A stretch of DNA of 30,517 nucleotides from JALYTY01 sp964546935 (GTDB taxonomy: Bacteria; Vulcanimicrobiota; Vulcanimicrobiia; Vulcanimicrobiales; Vulcanimicrobiaceae), in the NCBI GenBank assembly GCA_964546935.1, contig CAZJLJ010000036.1:1-30517 (forward strand), written 5' to 3'. The notes beneath the pieces are model-generated. The model was not told where the DNA came from. It made no database searches and saw nothing but the letters and a program-made list of their open reading frames with translations. Shown piece after piece: positions 16,057 to 23,423 of the stretch. Numbering within the stretch: position 1 is the stretch's first letter; the number at the start of each line of letters is the position of its first letter. The position numbers and the translations under genes are program-made.

Positions 16057-16979
16057 ATATCTCTGCGATCATAATTACGCACAATCGTCTGGCGTACTGC
16101 TCTGCGCTACTCGACTCAATGCTGGGAGGCTCGCGCGTACCGGACGAGATTTTGGTGGTCGATAATGGCTCTACGGATGGTTCTGCCGAGCATCTACGCA
16201 ACCGATACCCGTCGATCCGCGTAATCTCCAACGGTGAGAATCTCCTCGTTACGAGAGCTTGCAATATTGGTCTTGCCGCTGCGCACGGTGAAGCCCTGTT
16301 GCTCATTGCCGACGACAACGTATTGGATCGCGACTGTATCAAGGAATTAGAGGTCTGTCTCGAACGCCACCGTGAGGTCGGCCTTTTAGGGCCGGTGATG
16401 TATCATTTTGATCATCCCGACCGCGTTTGGTTCGCCGGCGCCAAGTTTAGCCTTGAAACCGGACTGACGCGGTTTCTGCGTAAGCCAGACCGTAAAGACG
16501 AGTACATTGGTCGAACGGATGCGATCCCGAACTGTTTCGTTGTAACGCGAAAGGCCTACGAGACAGTGGGTGGTCTGAACGATCGGCTCTTCCCCATGCA
16601 CCACGAAGAAGCGGACTGGGCAATTCGCATGCGCGATGCCGGGTTTGAGCTTGGCATTGCAATCCGCGCCAAAGAGTATCACCGTGTGCCGCTGAGCATC
16701 GCCGTGCCGCTTGGCGGCGGCGATTACAATATCGACAACCCGCGGCGCGCGTGGTTACATGCGCGAGCTCGTGTTCTGTTGGCGCGCGTGCATGCGAAGC
16801 CTTGGCAAAAGCTAGTGTACTTTTCGATTTTCATGCCATTGACCACAGCAGCATACACATGCATCGCCATCGCAAAGGGAGGGCCTTCGCTTGCTAAGGC
16901 ATTCATTGCGGGAACCTATGCAGGACTGAGCTCCCGAGAAACGGATCTCTCGAATGACGAACGCTTTGCACGGAAGTGA
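16053..16979 (+). CDS. GT2-family glycosyltransferase
   Basis: 308-residue family 2 glycosyltransferase (GT-A), rhamnosyltransferase-like in style. N-terminal SAIIITHNRLAYCSALLDSML, ILVVDNGSTDGSAEHL, RACNIGLAAAHGEALLLIADDN where DDN at 87-89 occupies the metal site, and an acceptor-site segment HHEEADWAIRMRDAG (H183 to about 197). A C-terminal hydrophobic stretch (LVYFSIFMPLTTAAYTCIAIA) may contact the membrane. The TTG start overlaps the stop of the preceding gene (TTGA) with GGGAAGAGGG 12 nt upstream as ribosome binding site. It likely adds one residue of the glycan repeat. Confidence 0.9.
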   Translation: MNISAIIITHNRLAYCSALLDSMLGGSRVPDEILVVDNGSTDGSAEHLRNRYPSIRVISNGENLLVTRACNIGLAAAHGEALLLIADDNVLDRDCIKELEVCLERHREVGLLGPVMYHFDHPDRVWFAGAKFSLETGLTRFLRKPDRKDEYIGRTDAIPNCFVVTRKAYETVGGLNDRLFPMHHEEADWAIRMRDAGFELGIAIRAKEYHRVPLSIAVPLGGGDYNIDNPRRAWLHARARVLLARVHAKPWQKLVYFSIFMPLTTAAYTCIAIAKGGPSLAKAFIAGTYAGLSSRETDLSNDERFARK

Positions 16980-16988
16980 GATTTTATT

Positions 16989-17708
16989 GTGGCGGATACA
17001 CTGAACGAGCGCGATCGACTTGAATCACTTGCGCCTGCGTACGACCCTCATGACGACTTTGATCGCCATATCCTGACCCGCTTCGCCGAGGGGATACGAT
17101 CGGAGCTTCTCGGAAAAGACGTTTTGGAACTCGGTTGCGCGACTGGCGTTACCGCCGGTATCCTTTCGAAATACGCCCGTACGCTGGATCTTGTCGACGG
17201 ATCCGAAATGTATGTGCGAACAGCGAGGGAACGCGTGCCCGGCGATCATGTCCGCGTGTTCCAAGCGTTGTTTGAGGAGTATGAACCGGACCGCGGCTAC
17301 GACGTGATCGTATGCTCGCATGTGCTCGAACACGTGGAGGATCCTGTTTCGGTGCTTCGGCGTGCCGCTCGGTGGTTGAATCGTGGCGGCTGTATCTTCG
17401 TTTACGTTCCGAACGCTCGATCGATCCACAGACAGCTGGGAGTAAAGATGGGCGTTGCGCACTCGATATACGACCTCTCAGAACGAGACCATCAGATCGG
17501 GCATCGCCGTGTATATGACGCAGATAGCTTAAAGGCGGATGTCATGGCGGCCGGTCTGACGCCCGGCGCAGTTCGTGGAATATTGCTTAAGCCGTTGCCC
17601 ATTGCGTTGATGGGATCGATCGGTGAACGCGTTCTCGAAGGTCTGCTCGATCTAGGCGAAGATTTTCCGGAACTCGCCGCCGACATCTACGTACGGTGTA
17701 CGCCGTAA
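16989..17708 (+). CDS. Class I SAM-dependent methyltransferase
   Basis: 239-residue methyltransferase with motif I VLELGCATGVTAGIL (V45 to about 59), LDLVDGSEMYVRTARE, YDVIVCSHVLEHVEDP and LNRGGCIFVYVPNARS. This is the UbiE/Methyltransf_11/23 type common in glycan loci. The GTG start lies 9 bp behind the GT2 gene with GGAAG upstream. A sugar O-methyltransferase role, possibly capping chain length, fits the context but is not shown. Last + strand gene before the convergent junction with the stress-protein operon. Confidence 0.87.
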   Translation: MADTLNERDRLESLAPAYDPHDDFDRHILTRFAEGIRSELLGKDVLELGCATGVTAGILSKYARTLDLVDGSEMYVRTARERVPGDHVRVFQALFEEYEPDRGYDVIVCSHVLEHVEDPVSVLRRAARWLNRGGCIFVYVPNARSIHRQLGVKMGVAHSIYDLSERDHQIGHRRVYDADSLKADVMAAGLTPGAVRGILLKPLPIALMGSIGERVLEGLLDLGEDFPELAADIYVRCTP

Positions 17709-17735
17709 CGAACGACGAAACGCCTTCACTTTCAG

Positions 17736-17756
17736 CGAAGCTTGACTTCAGCTTCG
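17736..17756. terminator. Stem-loop at a convergent gene junction, possible bidirectional terminator
   Basis: Perfect 6-bp arms CGAAGC (17736-17741) and GCTTCG (17751-17756) with a 9-nt loop, placed between the + strand methyltransferase stop and the - strand YflT-like stop (it covers the latter stop codon). There is no clear U-tract on either side, so this is a weak terminator candidate. Confidence 0.3.
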
Positions 17757-18221
17757 ATACGTCTTTACTCTGTGAACGCCAGCTTGATGCATTGCTGCTT
17801 CGATCGCATTCGTGTCCTCGTCCTTGCAATCGTAGGCGACAACGCACCGGCCTTCTTCTAATGCGTCGTTGTAATTGGCGCGCTCGTCGTCGGGAATGGG
17901 CAGTACGCCGATCTCAGCCGCAACATATTCACTGTTGAGAAAATCAAGGCCGCTCCCGCTGCGCGTGATTCCCGGCACGCCGGTTCCGCCGCTGCTCGTC
18001 ATGATTGCGGTGTCGAGGTTCGCTAACGTGCCGAAATCGTCGCCTGAGATCGACCGGCCGACGTGGATGAAGTTGAGAAACGACTCATCGTGTTCTTCGG
18101 TTTGCGCTTCGCGGGTAATAACCGACAGCTTCGCGTGGTCCATGTTTGGAACGCCGCCGAGGATCTTCTCCAGTTCGGAGACATCGCTCGTTGGCAGAAT
18201 ACCGGTGACGTAACAGGGCAC
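17748..18221 (-). CDS. Small YflT/general stress protein 17M-like protein
   Basis: 157-residue soluble protein. It begins MPCYVTGILPTSDVSELEKIL, in the style of proteins that open with a short ferredoxin-like beta-alpha unit. A Gly/Ser-rich middle (TSSGGTGVPGITRSGSG) is followed by GVLPIPDDERANYNDALEEGRCVVAYDC, which recalls the IPxxxAxxYxxxxxxGxxLV pattern of the heat-induced YflT family. Function is unknown; a stress role is inferred from this resemblance and from sharing a strand with an ECF sigma unit. The GTG start is supported by a strong ribosome binding site AGAGGAG 7 nt upstream, which touches the stop codon of the preceding aminotransferase gene. Confidence 0.72.
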   Translation of the reverse strand: MPCYVTGILPTSDVSELEKILGGVPNMDHAKLSVITREAQTEEHDESFLNFIHVGRSISGDDFGTLANLDTAIMTSSGGTGVPGITRSGSGLDFLNSEYVAAEIGVLPIPDDERANYNDALEEGRCVVAYDCKDEDTNAIEAAMHQAGVHRVKTYRS

Positions 18222-18228
18222 GTTATTA

Positions 18229-18235
18229 CTCCTCT
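18229..18235 (-). promoter_or_regulatory. Strong Shine-Dalgarno deciding a GTG start
   Basis: Read on the - strand as AGAGGAG, 7 nt before the GTG at 18221. It is one of the best ribosome binding sites in the window and fixes the start of the YflT-like gene. It abuts the TAA of the upstream aminotransferase gene, so termination and re-initiation may be coupled. Confidence 0.6.
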
Positions 18236-19443
18236 TACCGTTTGAAATCGCGTACTGCGGCGGCTAAGCGCAGGATGCCTTCTTGGATCTTCTCCTCGGA
18301 GGCGTTGGAGAAATTCAACCGCATGCCGTCGTGGACGTCGCGGCCCGGATAGAAGCTAACGCCGGGCACGAAGACAACTTTCTCTCGGGCCGACACTTTG
18401 AGCAACTCTTCGGTATCAACGCCATCGACGGACGCCCACAAAAACATCCCGCCGTCCGGCCGGTTAAAGTGCACGCCGGGAGGCATCGTTTCTACGAGCG
18501 CTTCCACCATCACATCGCGGCGATGTGCATACGTCTGAACGATCCGTTCCACGTGGGCCTCGAATGCGTGACGCTTGTTTGCATAGCGATGGAACACGTA
18601 TTGTGACAGGGATCCGGTCTGCAAATCGGTGCCTTGCTTAGCAAGCGCGATCTTTTCTCGAACGTCGTGATCGGGGATCGCAAGCCACGCGACGCGCAGA
18701 CCTGGCGCCATGATTTTGCTGCCCGTTCCCGAGTAAATGACGCAGCCGGTTTTTGCGAGCGAAATAAGCGAGGGAAGATGCTCCCCTTCGAAACGCAATT
18801 CGCCGTACGGATCGTCTTCGACGATCGGCAGATCGAAACGTTCGCACAGTTCGACGATCGTTTGGCGGCGGTCCGCCGCTAACGTACGGCCCGTCGGATT
18901 TTGGAAGTTCGGAACGAGATACAGAAACTTCGGAAACGGATCGGCGTGTTCGAGCACGCGCTCGAGCGATGCCGGCACGATGCCGTCGTCGTCGGTCTCT
19001 ACCGTTAGATAGCGCGCCTGATACGCATCAAACGCCTGAATCGCGCCGAGGTACGACGGATTCTCGAGCACGACATGATCGCCGGGGTCGAGGAAAATCT
19101 TTCCGATCAAGTCGAGGCCCTGTTGCGAGCCGTTGACGATTAGGATCTCCGTCGGATCGAAAAGGGTATGCAGTCGAGTTGAAAGCCGGTCAGCGACCCA
19201 CGTGCGCATTTCCGGGATGCCTTCAGTGACGCCGTATTGCAGCGCCGCCGCCCCGTACTCTTCCATGACTTCCGCTGTGCAATCCGCGATCTCGCGCGTC
19301 GGGAAGAGTTCCGGTGCAGGCAAACCACCGCCGAAGGAAATGACATCGGGTTGCTGGGTGACCTTGAGCATCTCGCGGATGGTCGAGGCCCGCAGGCGGG
19401 CAGTGCGTTCGGCGAATTTTGCCGCGCGAGATACCGTCGTCAT
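18235..19443 (-). CDS. PLP-dependent aminotransferase, fold type I (LysN/ARO8-like 2-aminoadipate aminotransferase group)
   Basis: 402-residue aminotransferase lacking the N-terminal GntR domain of MocR regulators. Landmarks: ISFGGGLPAPELFP, LQYGVTEGIPEMR, NPTG at 182-185, VEDDPYGELRF, and YSGTGSKIMAPGLRVAW with the PLP lysine at K243. The family includes 2-aminoadipate/kynurenine/aromatic aminotransferases, so the substrate cannot be fixed from sequence. It lies 14 bp behind the bactofilin-like gene on the same strand. Lysine 5,6-aminomutase genes lie 5 kb away on the other strand; a link through lysine metabolism is possible but unsupported beyond proximity. Confidence 0.9.
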   Translation of the reverse strand: MTTVSRAAKFAERTARLRASTIREMLKVTQQPDVISFGGGLPAPELFPTREIADCTAEVMEEYGAAALQYGVTEGIPEMRTWVADRLSTRLHTLFDPTEILIVNGSQQGLDLIGKIFLDPGDHVVLENPSYLGAIQAFDAYQARYLTVETDDDGIVPASLERVLEHADPFPKFLYLVPNFQNPTGRTLAADRRQTIVELCERFDLPIVEDDPYGELRFEGEHLPSLISLAKTGCVIYSGTGSKIMAPGLRVAWLAIPDHDVREKIALAKQGTDLQTGSLSQYVFHRYANKRHAFEAHVERIVQTYAHRRDVMVEALVETMPPGVHFNRPDGGMFLWASVDGVDTEELLKVSAREKVVFVPGVSFYPGRDVHDGMRLNFSNASEEKIQEGILRLAAAVRDFKR

Positions 19444-19457
19444 AGCGTAGACGGGTA

Positions 19458-20327
19458 TTAGCCGACCGGCATCGGGGGTCCGCCTATCGTCGGCCGCGGG
19501 GGCACGGGCCCAGCCGGCACCGGCGGTTCGGGCACGAACGTCAGGATGACTGCGCCAAGCCCGACGAGCGCCGTGAGCAGCGTCACGAGCACGCCGACCA
19601 CGGGAACCAACTGAGCCGCCGTTAGCAACGTCAAGCCGAGGATCAATGCAACGAGTGGTGACGGCGTCGCGTTGGGCGAGAGCAATTCGTAGAAGCGCCG
19701 TCCGACGAGCAATGCGAGTGCCGCCGTACCGATGAACACGGCTGCGGTCAGCAGCACGAATTCAACGAAGATCAACGGGATCAGCACGACGGTGATTGCG
19801 AGCAACACCATTAGCGGAAGAACCGCAACCCAGCCGAAGAGGCCGGCGCCCGTCGCCATCGCGGGGTGCTGTTCGAGACGTCCGACCGCCATGCGCGTAC
19901 GCAACGGAAAGATCAAGAAGAAGACGAGCACGACCGAATCCCACGCAATGCGCCACCACAACCGATGATCCGGCGCGTACGCGTATGACTGTACGCCGCT
20001 GTTGCCGCCGGCCCACGGAACAATTGCTTGGGCGACGTCACCGCCGACTGCGTGCTCCTGTCCGTTGATTCTTCCATCGCCGCGCAAGATGATATTGCCC
20101 CCGACGACGTTCACATCGCCGTCGACGGTACCAGCTACCGTTACGTCGCCGCCGACAACATTGATGTCACCTTCGACGACTTGTTCCGGCTCGACAACGA
20201 CGGACCCGAAGTACGAGCCGCCATGATAGATGCTGCGGACTTCGGCTTGCGCAGTGCCGGTGGTCGCAAACGTTACGGCAAAGAACGCGGCGATCAGCGA
20301 GACGACAAACAAATGCGTTCTTTTCAT
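19458..20327 (-). CDS. Bactofilin-like repeat membrane protein downstream of an anti-sigma factor
   Basis: 289 residues. A signal peptide (KRTHLFVVSLIAAFFAVTF, cut near AQA-E) is followed by a beta-repeat region at about 50-95 in which GDINVVGGDVTVAG and GDVNVVGGNIILRG alternate, the polymer-forming/bactofilin-like pattern. Then come four or so transmembrane helices (about 125-265) and a Pro-rich C-terminus. The repeats would lie outside the cytoplasmic membrane, unlike classical cytosolic bactofilins. Its ATG overlaps the anti-sigma stop, so it is probably part of the sigma-factor module, as a sensor, effector or envelope scaffold. Precise role unknown. Confidence 0.8.
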   Translation of the reverse strand: MKRTHLFVVSLIAAFFAVTFATTGTAQAEVRSIYHGGSYFGSVVVEPEQVVEGDINVVGGDVTVAGTVDGDVNVVGGNIILRGDGRINGQEHAVGGDVAQAIVPWAGGNSGVQSYAYAPDHRLWWRIAWDSVVLVFFLIFPLRTRMAVGRLEQHPAMATGAGLFGWVAVLPLMVLLAITVVLIPLIFVEFVLLTAAVFIGTAALALLVGRRFYELLSPNATPSPLVALILGLTLLTAAQLVPVVGVLVTLLTALVGLGAVILTFVPEPPVPAGPVPPRPTIGGPPMPVG

Positions 20328-20875
20328 GGGGCCTCCGAACGTGCGAGTACCGCAGCCAATCGCGGGCGTACGGATCGATGGAACAAGATGAGTGCGCCGA
20401 CGAGCAGCGCATCGATGAAGAGAACGAAGCTCACGACACCAACGACAACGGGTGCAGCCGGACCGACGCCGTGCGCGATACCGCTAATCGCCGCGAAAAT
20501 ATTCGATGTGCTCGACCACACCGTTGCAAATGCGTGCTGAACGAACGCGACACGCGGACCGAGCAACGCAAACGCGCTGCTAAGTGCAATCCATGCAGCA
20601 ACGAGATAAAAGATCAAGAGCGACCACACGGACAACCGGCGCTCGACGGCAACCGGTATCGTGCGTACTTCGGCCATCACCGCAAACGTAAAGTTCGCCG
20701 GAAGATCGACGTTTTTCGTCGTCGCCATGAGCGCATCCACGACGCGCAATTCATTGACGAGTTCCGCACACGCGTGGCACGTCTTCAAATGTGCGGAAAC
20801 CGCTGCCATTTGGCGCGGCGGCAGTGTTGCTTCTACGTAACGGTCGAGAAGAATCTCACACCAGGAGCAGCGCAC
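20324..20875 (-). CDS. Zinc-finger (zf-HC2) transmembrane anti-sigma factor
   Basis: 183 residues. The cytoplasmic N-terminus holds a putative zinc-binding anti-sigma domain, MRCSWCEILLDRYVEATLPP then AHLKTCHACAELV, with the H-x3-C-x2-C core at H29, C33 and C36. Two hydrophobic segments follow (about 82-105 and 140-165), so the protein is membrane-anchored. It overlaps the ECF sigma gene upstream by 20 bp and the repeat membrane-protein gene downstream by 4 bp. It should hold the sigma factor inactive until an envelope or redox signal releases it; the signal cannot be read. Confidence 0.88.
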   Translation of the reverse strand: MRCSWCEILLDRYVEATLPPRQMAAVSAHLKTCHACAELVNELRVVDALMATTKNVDLPANFTFAVMAEVRTIPVAVERRLSVWSLLIFYLVAAWIALSSAFALLGPRVAFVQHAFATVWSSTSNIFAAISGIAHGVGPAAPVVVGVVSFVLFIDALLVGALILFHRSVRPRLAAVLARSEAP

Positions 20876-21488
20876 GGTGCCCTCCTCGGTCGGTCACGGT
20901 CGCGCGGGCGCGCTCTTCGCGCTCCTGCATCTTCTTAGCGAGTGCGATCTTCCCGCGGTGAATCAAGGTCTTGACGTTGCCAAGCGAGAGCCCGAGCGTG
21001 CTCGCTATCGTGTGGTATTCCATGTTATCGAAGTATCGAAGTGCCAAGACCGTCCTCGTCCGTTCCGGTAGCTCCGCGAGCGCTTCGCGCAGTTCGCGCT
21101 CGGCCTCGCGGCGTAGGATCCCGCCCGCGGGATCCGATTCTTCAGCGGGATCCGGGAGCGCGTTCTCGAGCGTTTGGTCTTCGGGCAGCTCCTGGGTCAC
21201 CGGCCGCCGTAGCGACTTACCCAGGTGCGTGCGTACCACGTTTCGCGCGATTTGGTAGATCCAGGTCGAGAATCTACCGAGTTGCGGGTTGAACGTGCCC
21301 AAGTGCGCGTACGCCCGCAAGAACGTCTCCTGCGAGAGGTCCGACACATCGGCTGAGCTTCGAACGCTCGCTCCGATGAAGTTTGCGATGCCGCGTTTGT
21401 ACCGGTCCACCAGCTCGGCGAAGAGATCCGTCTCGCCGTTCCGGATGCGCCGGACTAGAGCTTCGTCGCTCTGAGCCTCGATGGCCAT
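20856..21488 (-). CDS. ECF-type RNA polymerase sigma factor
   Basis: 210 residues. Region 2 spans about 20-88 with DLFAELVDRYKRGI, DVSDLSQETFLRAYAHL and FSTWIYQIARNVVRTHL; an acidic linker (TLENALPDPAEESDPAG) follows; region 4 spans about 135-192 with LPERTRTVLALRYFDNMEYHTIAS and the helix-turn-helix LGLSLGNVKTLIHRGKIAL. The C-terminal 18 residues extend into the anti-sigma gene, a common coupling geometry. The sequence upstream of its start (54 bp to rmlC) may hold an autoregulated promoter; TGTAAC on the - strand is a possible -35 but the -10 is unclear. Targets are unknown. Confidence 0.93.
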   Translation of the reverse strand: MAIEAQSDEALVRRIRNGETDLFAELVDRYKRGIANFIGASVRSSADVSDLSQETFLRAYAHLGTFNPQLGRFSTWIYQIARNVVRTHLGKSLRRPVTQELPEDQTLENALPDPAEESDPAGGILRREAERELREALAELPERTRTVLALRYFDNMEYHTIASTLGLSLGNVKTLIHRGKIALAKKMQEREERARATVTDRGGHRALLLV

Positions 21489-21542
21489 CCCTCTCGTTTC
21501 TCGTGTCCCTCTGGCACGTGGTACTACCGGTATCCGCGTTTG
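21489..21542 (-). promoter_or_regulatory. Candidate promoter region of the sigma/anti-sigma operon
   Basis: 54-bp gap between the rmlC stop and the sigma-factor start. On the - strand it begins with TGTAACAAACGC, which resembles the AAC-containing -35 element of ECF promoters, and contains the palindrome TACCGGTA (21525-21532) in the spacer or -10 area. GAGAGGG adjoins the ATG. Weak evidence; rmlC read-through could equally drive the operon. Confidence 0.25.
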
Positions 21543-22079
21543 TTACAGGAGGCCGAGCTCCCTTATCGTGGGATTCGCGGCGTCCTTGGCGCTCAGTAGC
21601 GGCTTCATGCCGTCGAGCGGCCATTCAATTGTGATGTCGGCGTCATTCCACGCAACGCCGATCTCGGAAGCAGGATCGTATTCTGCCGTTTGTTTGTAGA
21701 CGAGGAGCGTATCGTCTTCCAGCGCTAGGAAGCCATGCAGGCAACCAGCCGGAATGTACAGCTGCGCATGCGAGGCGGCCTCGAGCTTTACGCCGATCCA
21801 CCGTCCGAATGTCTCACTCGCTTTTCGAAGGTCAACGACGACGTCGAAGGCCGATCCTTCGAGCACTTGCACCAGCTTTGCCATGCGCGGATCACCATGA
21901 AGGCCGCGAAGCGTTCCGCGTTTTGAAAGCGAGACGTTATCCTGGACGAACGTGTTCCCTATACCGGCTTGCGCGTACCGTGATGCGGCAAATGTTTCCT
22001 TAAAATAACCGCGATCGTCGCGGAAGACCTTTGGCACGATGTGCAGTACGCCAGGAATCGCGGTCGTTGAAACCTCCAT
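21543..22079 (-). CDS. rfbC: dTDP-4-dehydrorhamnose 3,5-epimerase
   Basis: 178-residue cupin epimerase for the third step of dTDP-L-rhamnose synthesis. Family landmarks: VFRDDRGYFKETF, FVQDNVSLSKRGTLRGLH with catalytic H61, KLVQVLEGSAFDVVVDLRKASETFGRW, QLYIPAGCLHGFLALED with H115, and VYKQTAEYDP. The loop after RGLH is shortened and differently composed (GDPRMAKLV rather than the usual longer QxPPxxQxKLV-type form). The frame is open 32 codons farther upstream, but those residues are Arg-rich and lie across a palindrome, so ATG 22079 is used. rmlD is 1.3 kb away on the + strand; rmlA and rmlB are not in this window. Confidence 0.92.
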   Translation of the reverse strand: MEVSTTAIPGVLHIVPKVFRDDRGYFKETFAASRYAQAGIGNTFVQDNVSLSKRGTLRGLHGDPRMAKLVQVLEGSAFDVVVDLRKASETFGRWIGVKLEAASHAQLYIPAGCLHGFLALEDDTLLVYKQTAEYDPASEIGVAWNDADITIEWPLDGMKPLLSAKDAANPTIRELGLL

Positions 22080-22085
22080 GCGCCA

Positions 22086-22110
22086 CCGTTCGCCGCATCG
22101 CGGCGAACGG
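22086..22110. promoter_or_regulatory. Perfect 11-bp-arm palindrome between divergent rmlC and flippase genes
   Basis: Arm CCGTTCGCCGC (22086-22096), spacer ATC, then the exact reverse complement (22100-22110). It starts 6 bp upstream of the rmlC ATG and ends 41 bp upstream of the flippase ATG. As DNA it could be an operator for a dimeric regulator acting on both genes. As RNA on the - strand it would be a very stable hairpin hiding the rmlC ribosome binding region. There is no T-tract to suggest a terminator. Confidence 0.6.
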
Positions 22111-22151
22111 CATGCCGGGACAACGCCTCGCGCGCGTCGTACCCAGCGGCG

Positions 22152-23423
22152 ATGGCGGCCAACGGCACGGTACAAACGTTTTCTGCGCGCTCTATTTTAA
22201 ACGCGAGCGCACTTGTCTTTGCCGCCAGCATGATCCTCAGTGGTGGCGGCTTCGTTTTCCATGCAATCGCGAGCCGCCGTCTCGGTGTGGGTGATTACGG
22301 TGCGCTGTACGCGCTGGTGTCGCTCTACGCGATCGCTGTGACGCCGGCGTCACTTTTCGTGCCCGTCGTAACAAAGTATGCCGCCGAATTCCGTGCTTTG
22401 CACGATGATTCGCACGTTCGCGGATTGATCGATCTCATTCTGCGCGCATTCGGTGTGTTCGGTTTGGCGTATATTTTGGTCGCGGTTCTTCTTGCGAAGC
22501 CGATCGGTACGTTTCTCCATTTGCCCGGTTGGGAGATACCGATCGTCGGCGTGATGGCCGGCGTCGGAATTCTCTCCGCGGCGCTACGCGCCATCGGCCA
22601 AGGTGTGCACGATTACTCCGCCTACGGGTTGTCGATGGCGTCGGAGGGGATTGGGAAAGTCGTCGTCCTCTTAGCGTTCGCTGCCCTCGGGTTGACGATT
22701 TTTCGCGGCGTGCTTGCGTTCACACTCGGCATATTGATCGGCGCACTTTTTATCTTTGTGCCGCTCGGGCGCCGCTACTTCAACGTCGTTCGCTCCAAAG
22801 TCACCTTGGATTGGCGTCGAATACTGGGGACCACCGCCGGCGCGGCGTCGTTGACACTGACGATGACGCTCATTGGCTTCGGCGACGTCTTGATCGTCAA
22901 ACACGCGTTTCCGGCAAGTGAAGCCGGCCTTTATTCTGCGGCGTCACTCAGCGCGAAAATTCTTTTGTACTTCGTCGGTTTCGTTCCAGCAATTTTGATT
23001 CCTCAGGCCACACATCGCCATGCGCGCGGCGAGCGCACCCGCAGGACGCTCGGCGCAGCGTGTGTATTCGTGGCGGTAGTTTCGCTAATCGGCGTCGCGG
23101 CGTACGCGACGTTGGGCAGCTTTGTGCTCCACGCGTTGGTCGGTCACGCTTTTGATGCTGCGCTGTCGTTGCTTCCGGTGTATGCCGGCGCTATGGCGTT
23201 TCTCGCGATGACGAATACCCTCGGCTCGTATGCACTCGCCACACATCGTCTCGCGTTCGTCGTTCCGTTGCTGGTAACGACGGTTGCAACGCTTGCTTTT
23301 ATCGCCGTTGTTCATCCGTCGCTCGCTGCCGTTGTGAACGAGTTGCTCGTCGGTAACATTGTCATGTTCACCGCACTCGGCGTGCCGCTCGGCATTCAAG
23401 GCATCCAGCACATTCGTAAATGA
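22152..23423 (+). CDS. Wzx-like polysaccharide flippase (MOP superfamily), copy 2
   Basis: 423-residue multi-pass membrane exporter, about 12-14 helices. Entry motif SRRLGVGDYGALYALVSL; mid-protein IGFGDVLIVKHAFPASEAGLYS and KILLYFVGFVPAILIPQA align residue by residue with the first flippase at 9098-10390, so the two come from one duplication or close family. It begins a + strand run and overlaps rmlD by ATGA, which suggests that it exports a rhamnose-containing lipid-linked unit. Start ATG 22152 gives the expected short cytoplasmic lead before helix 1. Confidence 0.87.
   Translation: MAANGTVQTFSARSILNASALVFAASMILSGGGFVFHAIASRRLGVGDYGALYALVSLYAIAVTPASLFVPVVTKYAAEFRALHDDSHVRGLIDLILRAFGVFGLAYILVAVLLAKPIGTFLHLPGWEIPIVGVMAGVGILSAALRAIGQGVHDYSAYGLSMASEGIGKVVVLLAFAALGLTIFRGVLAFTLGILIGALFIFVPLGRRYFNVVRSKVTLDWRRILGTTAGAASLTLTMTLIGFGDVLIVKHAFPASEAGLYSAASLSAKILLYFVGFVPAILIPQATHRHARGERTRRTLGAACVFVAVVSLIGVAAYATLGSFVLHALVGHAFDAALSLLPVYAGAMAFLAMTNTLGSYALATHRLAFVVPLLVTTVATLAFIAVVHPSLAAVVNELLVGNIVMFTALGVPLGIQGIQHIRK

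Noticed and set aside
18235..19443. MocR-type transcription factor
   Set aside because: The protein is a stand-alone aminotransferase of 402 residues; there is no N-terminal GntR helix-turn-helix domain.
22080..22175. Upstream extension of rmlC to 22175
   Set aside because: The added 32 residues are Arg/Cys-rich and unlike RmlC; they also cross the palindrome and overlap the divergent flippase start.
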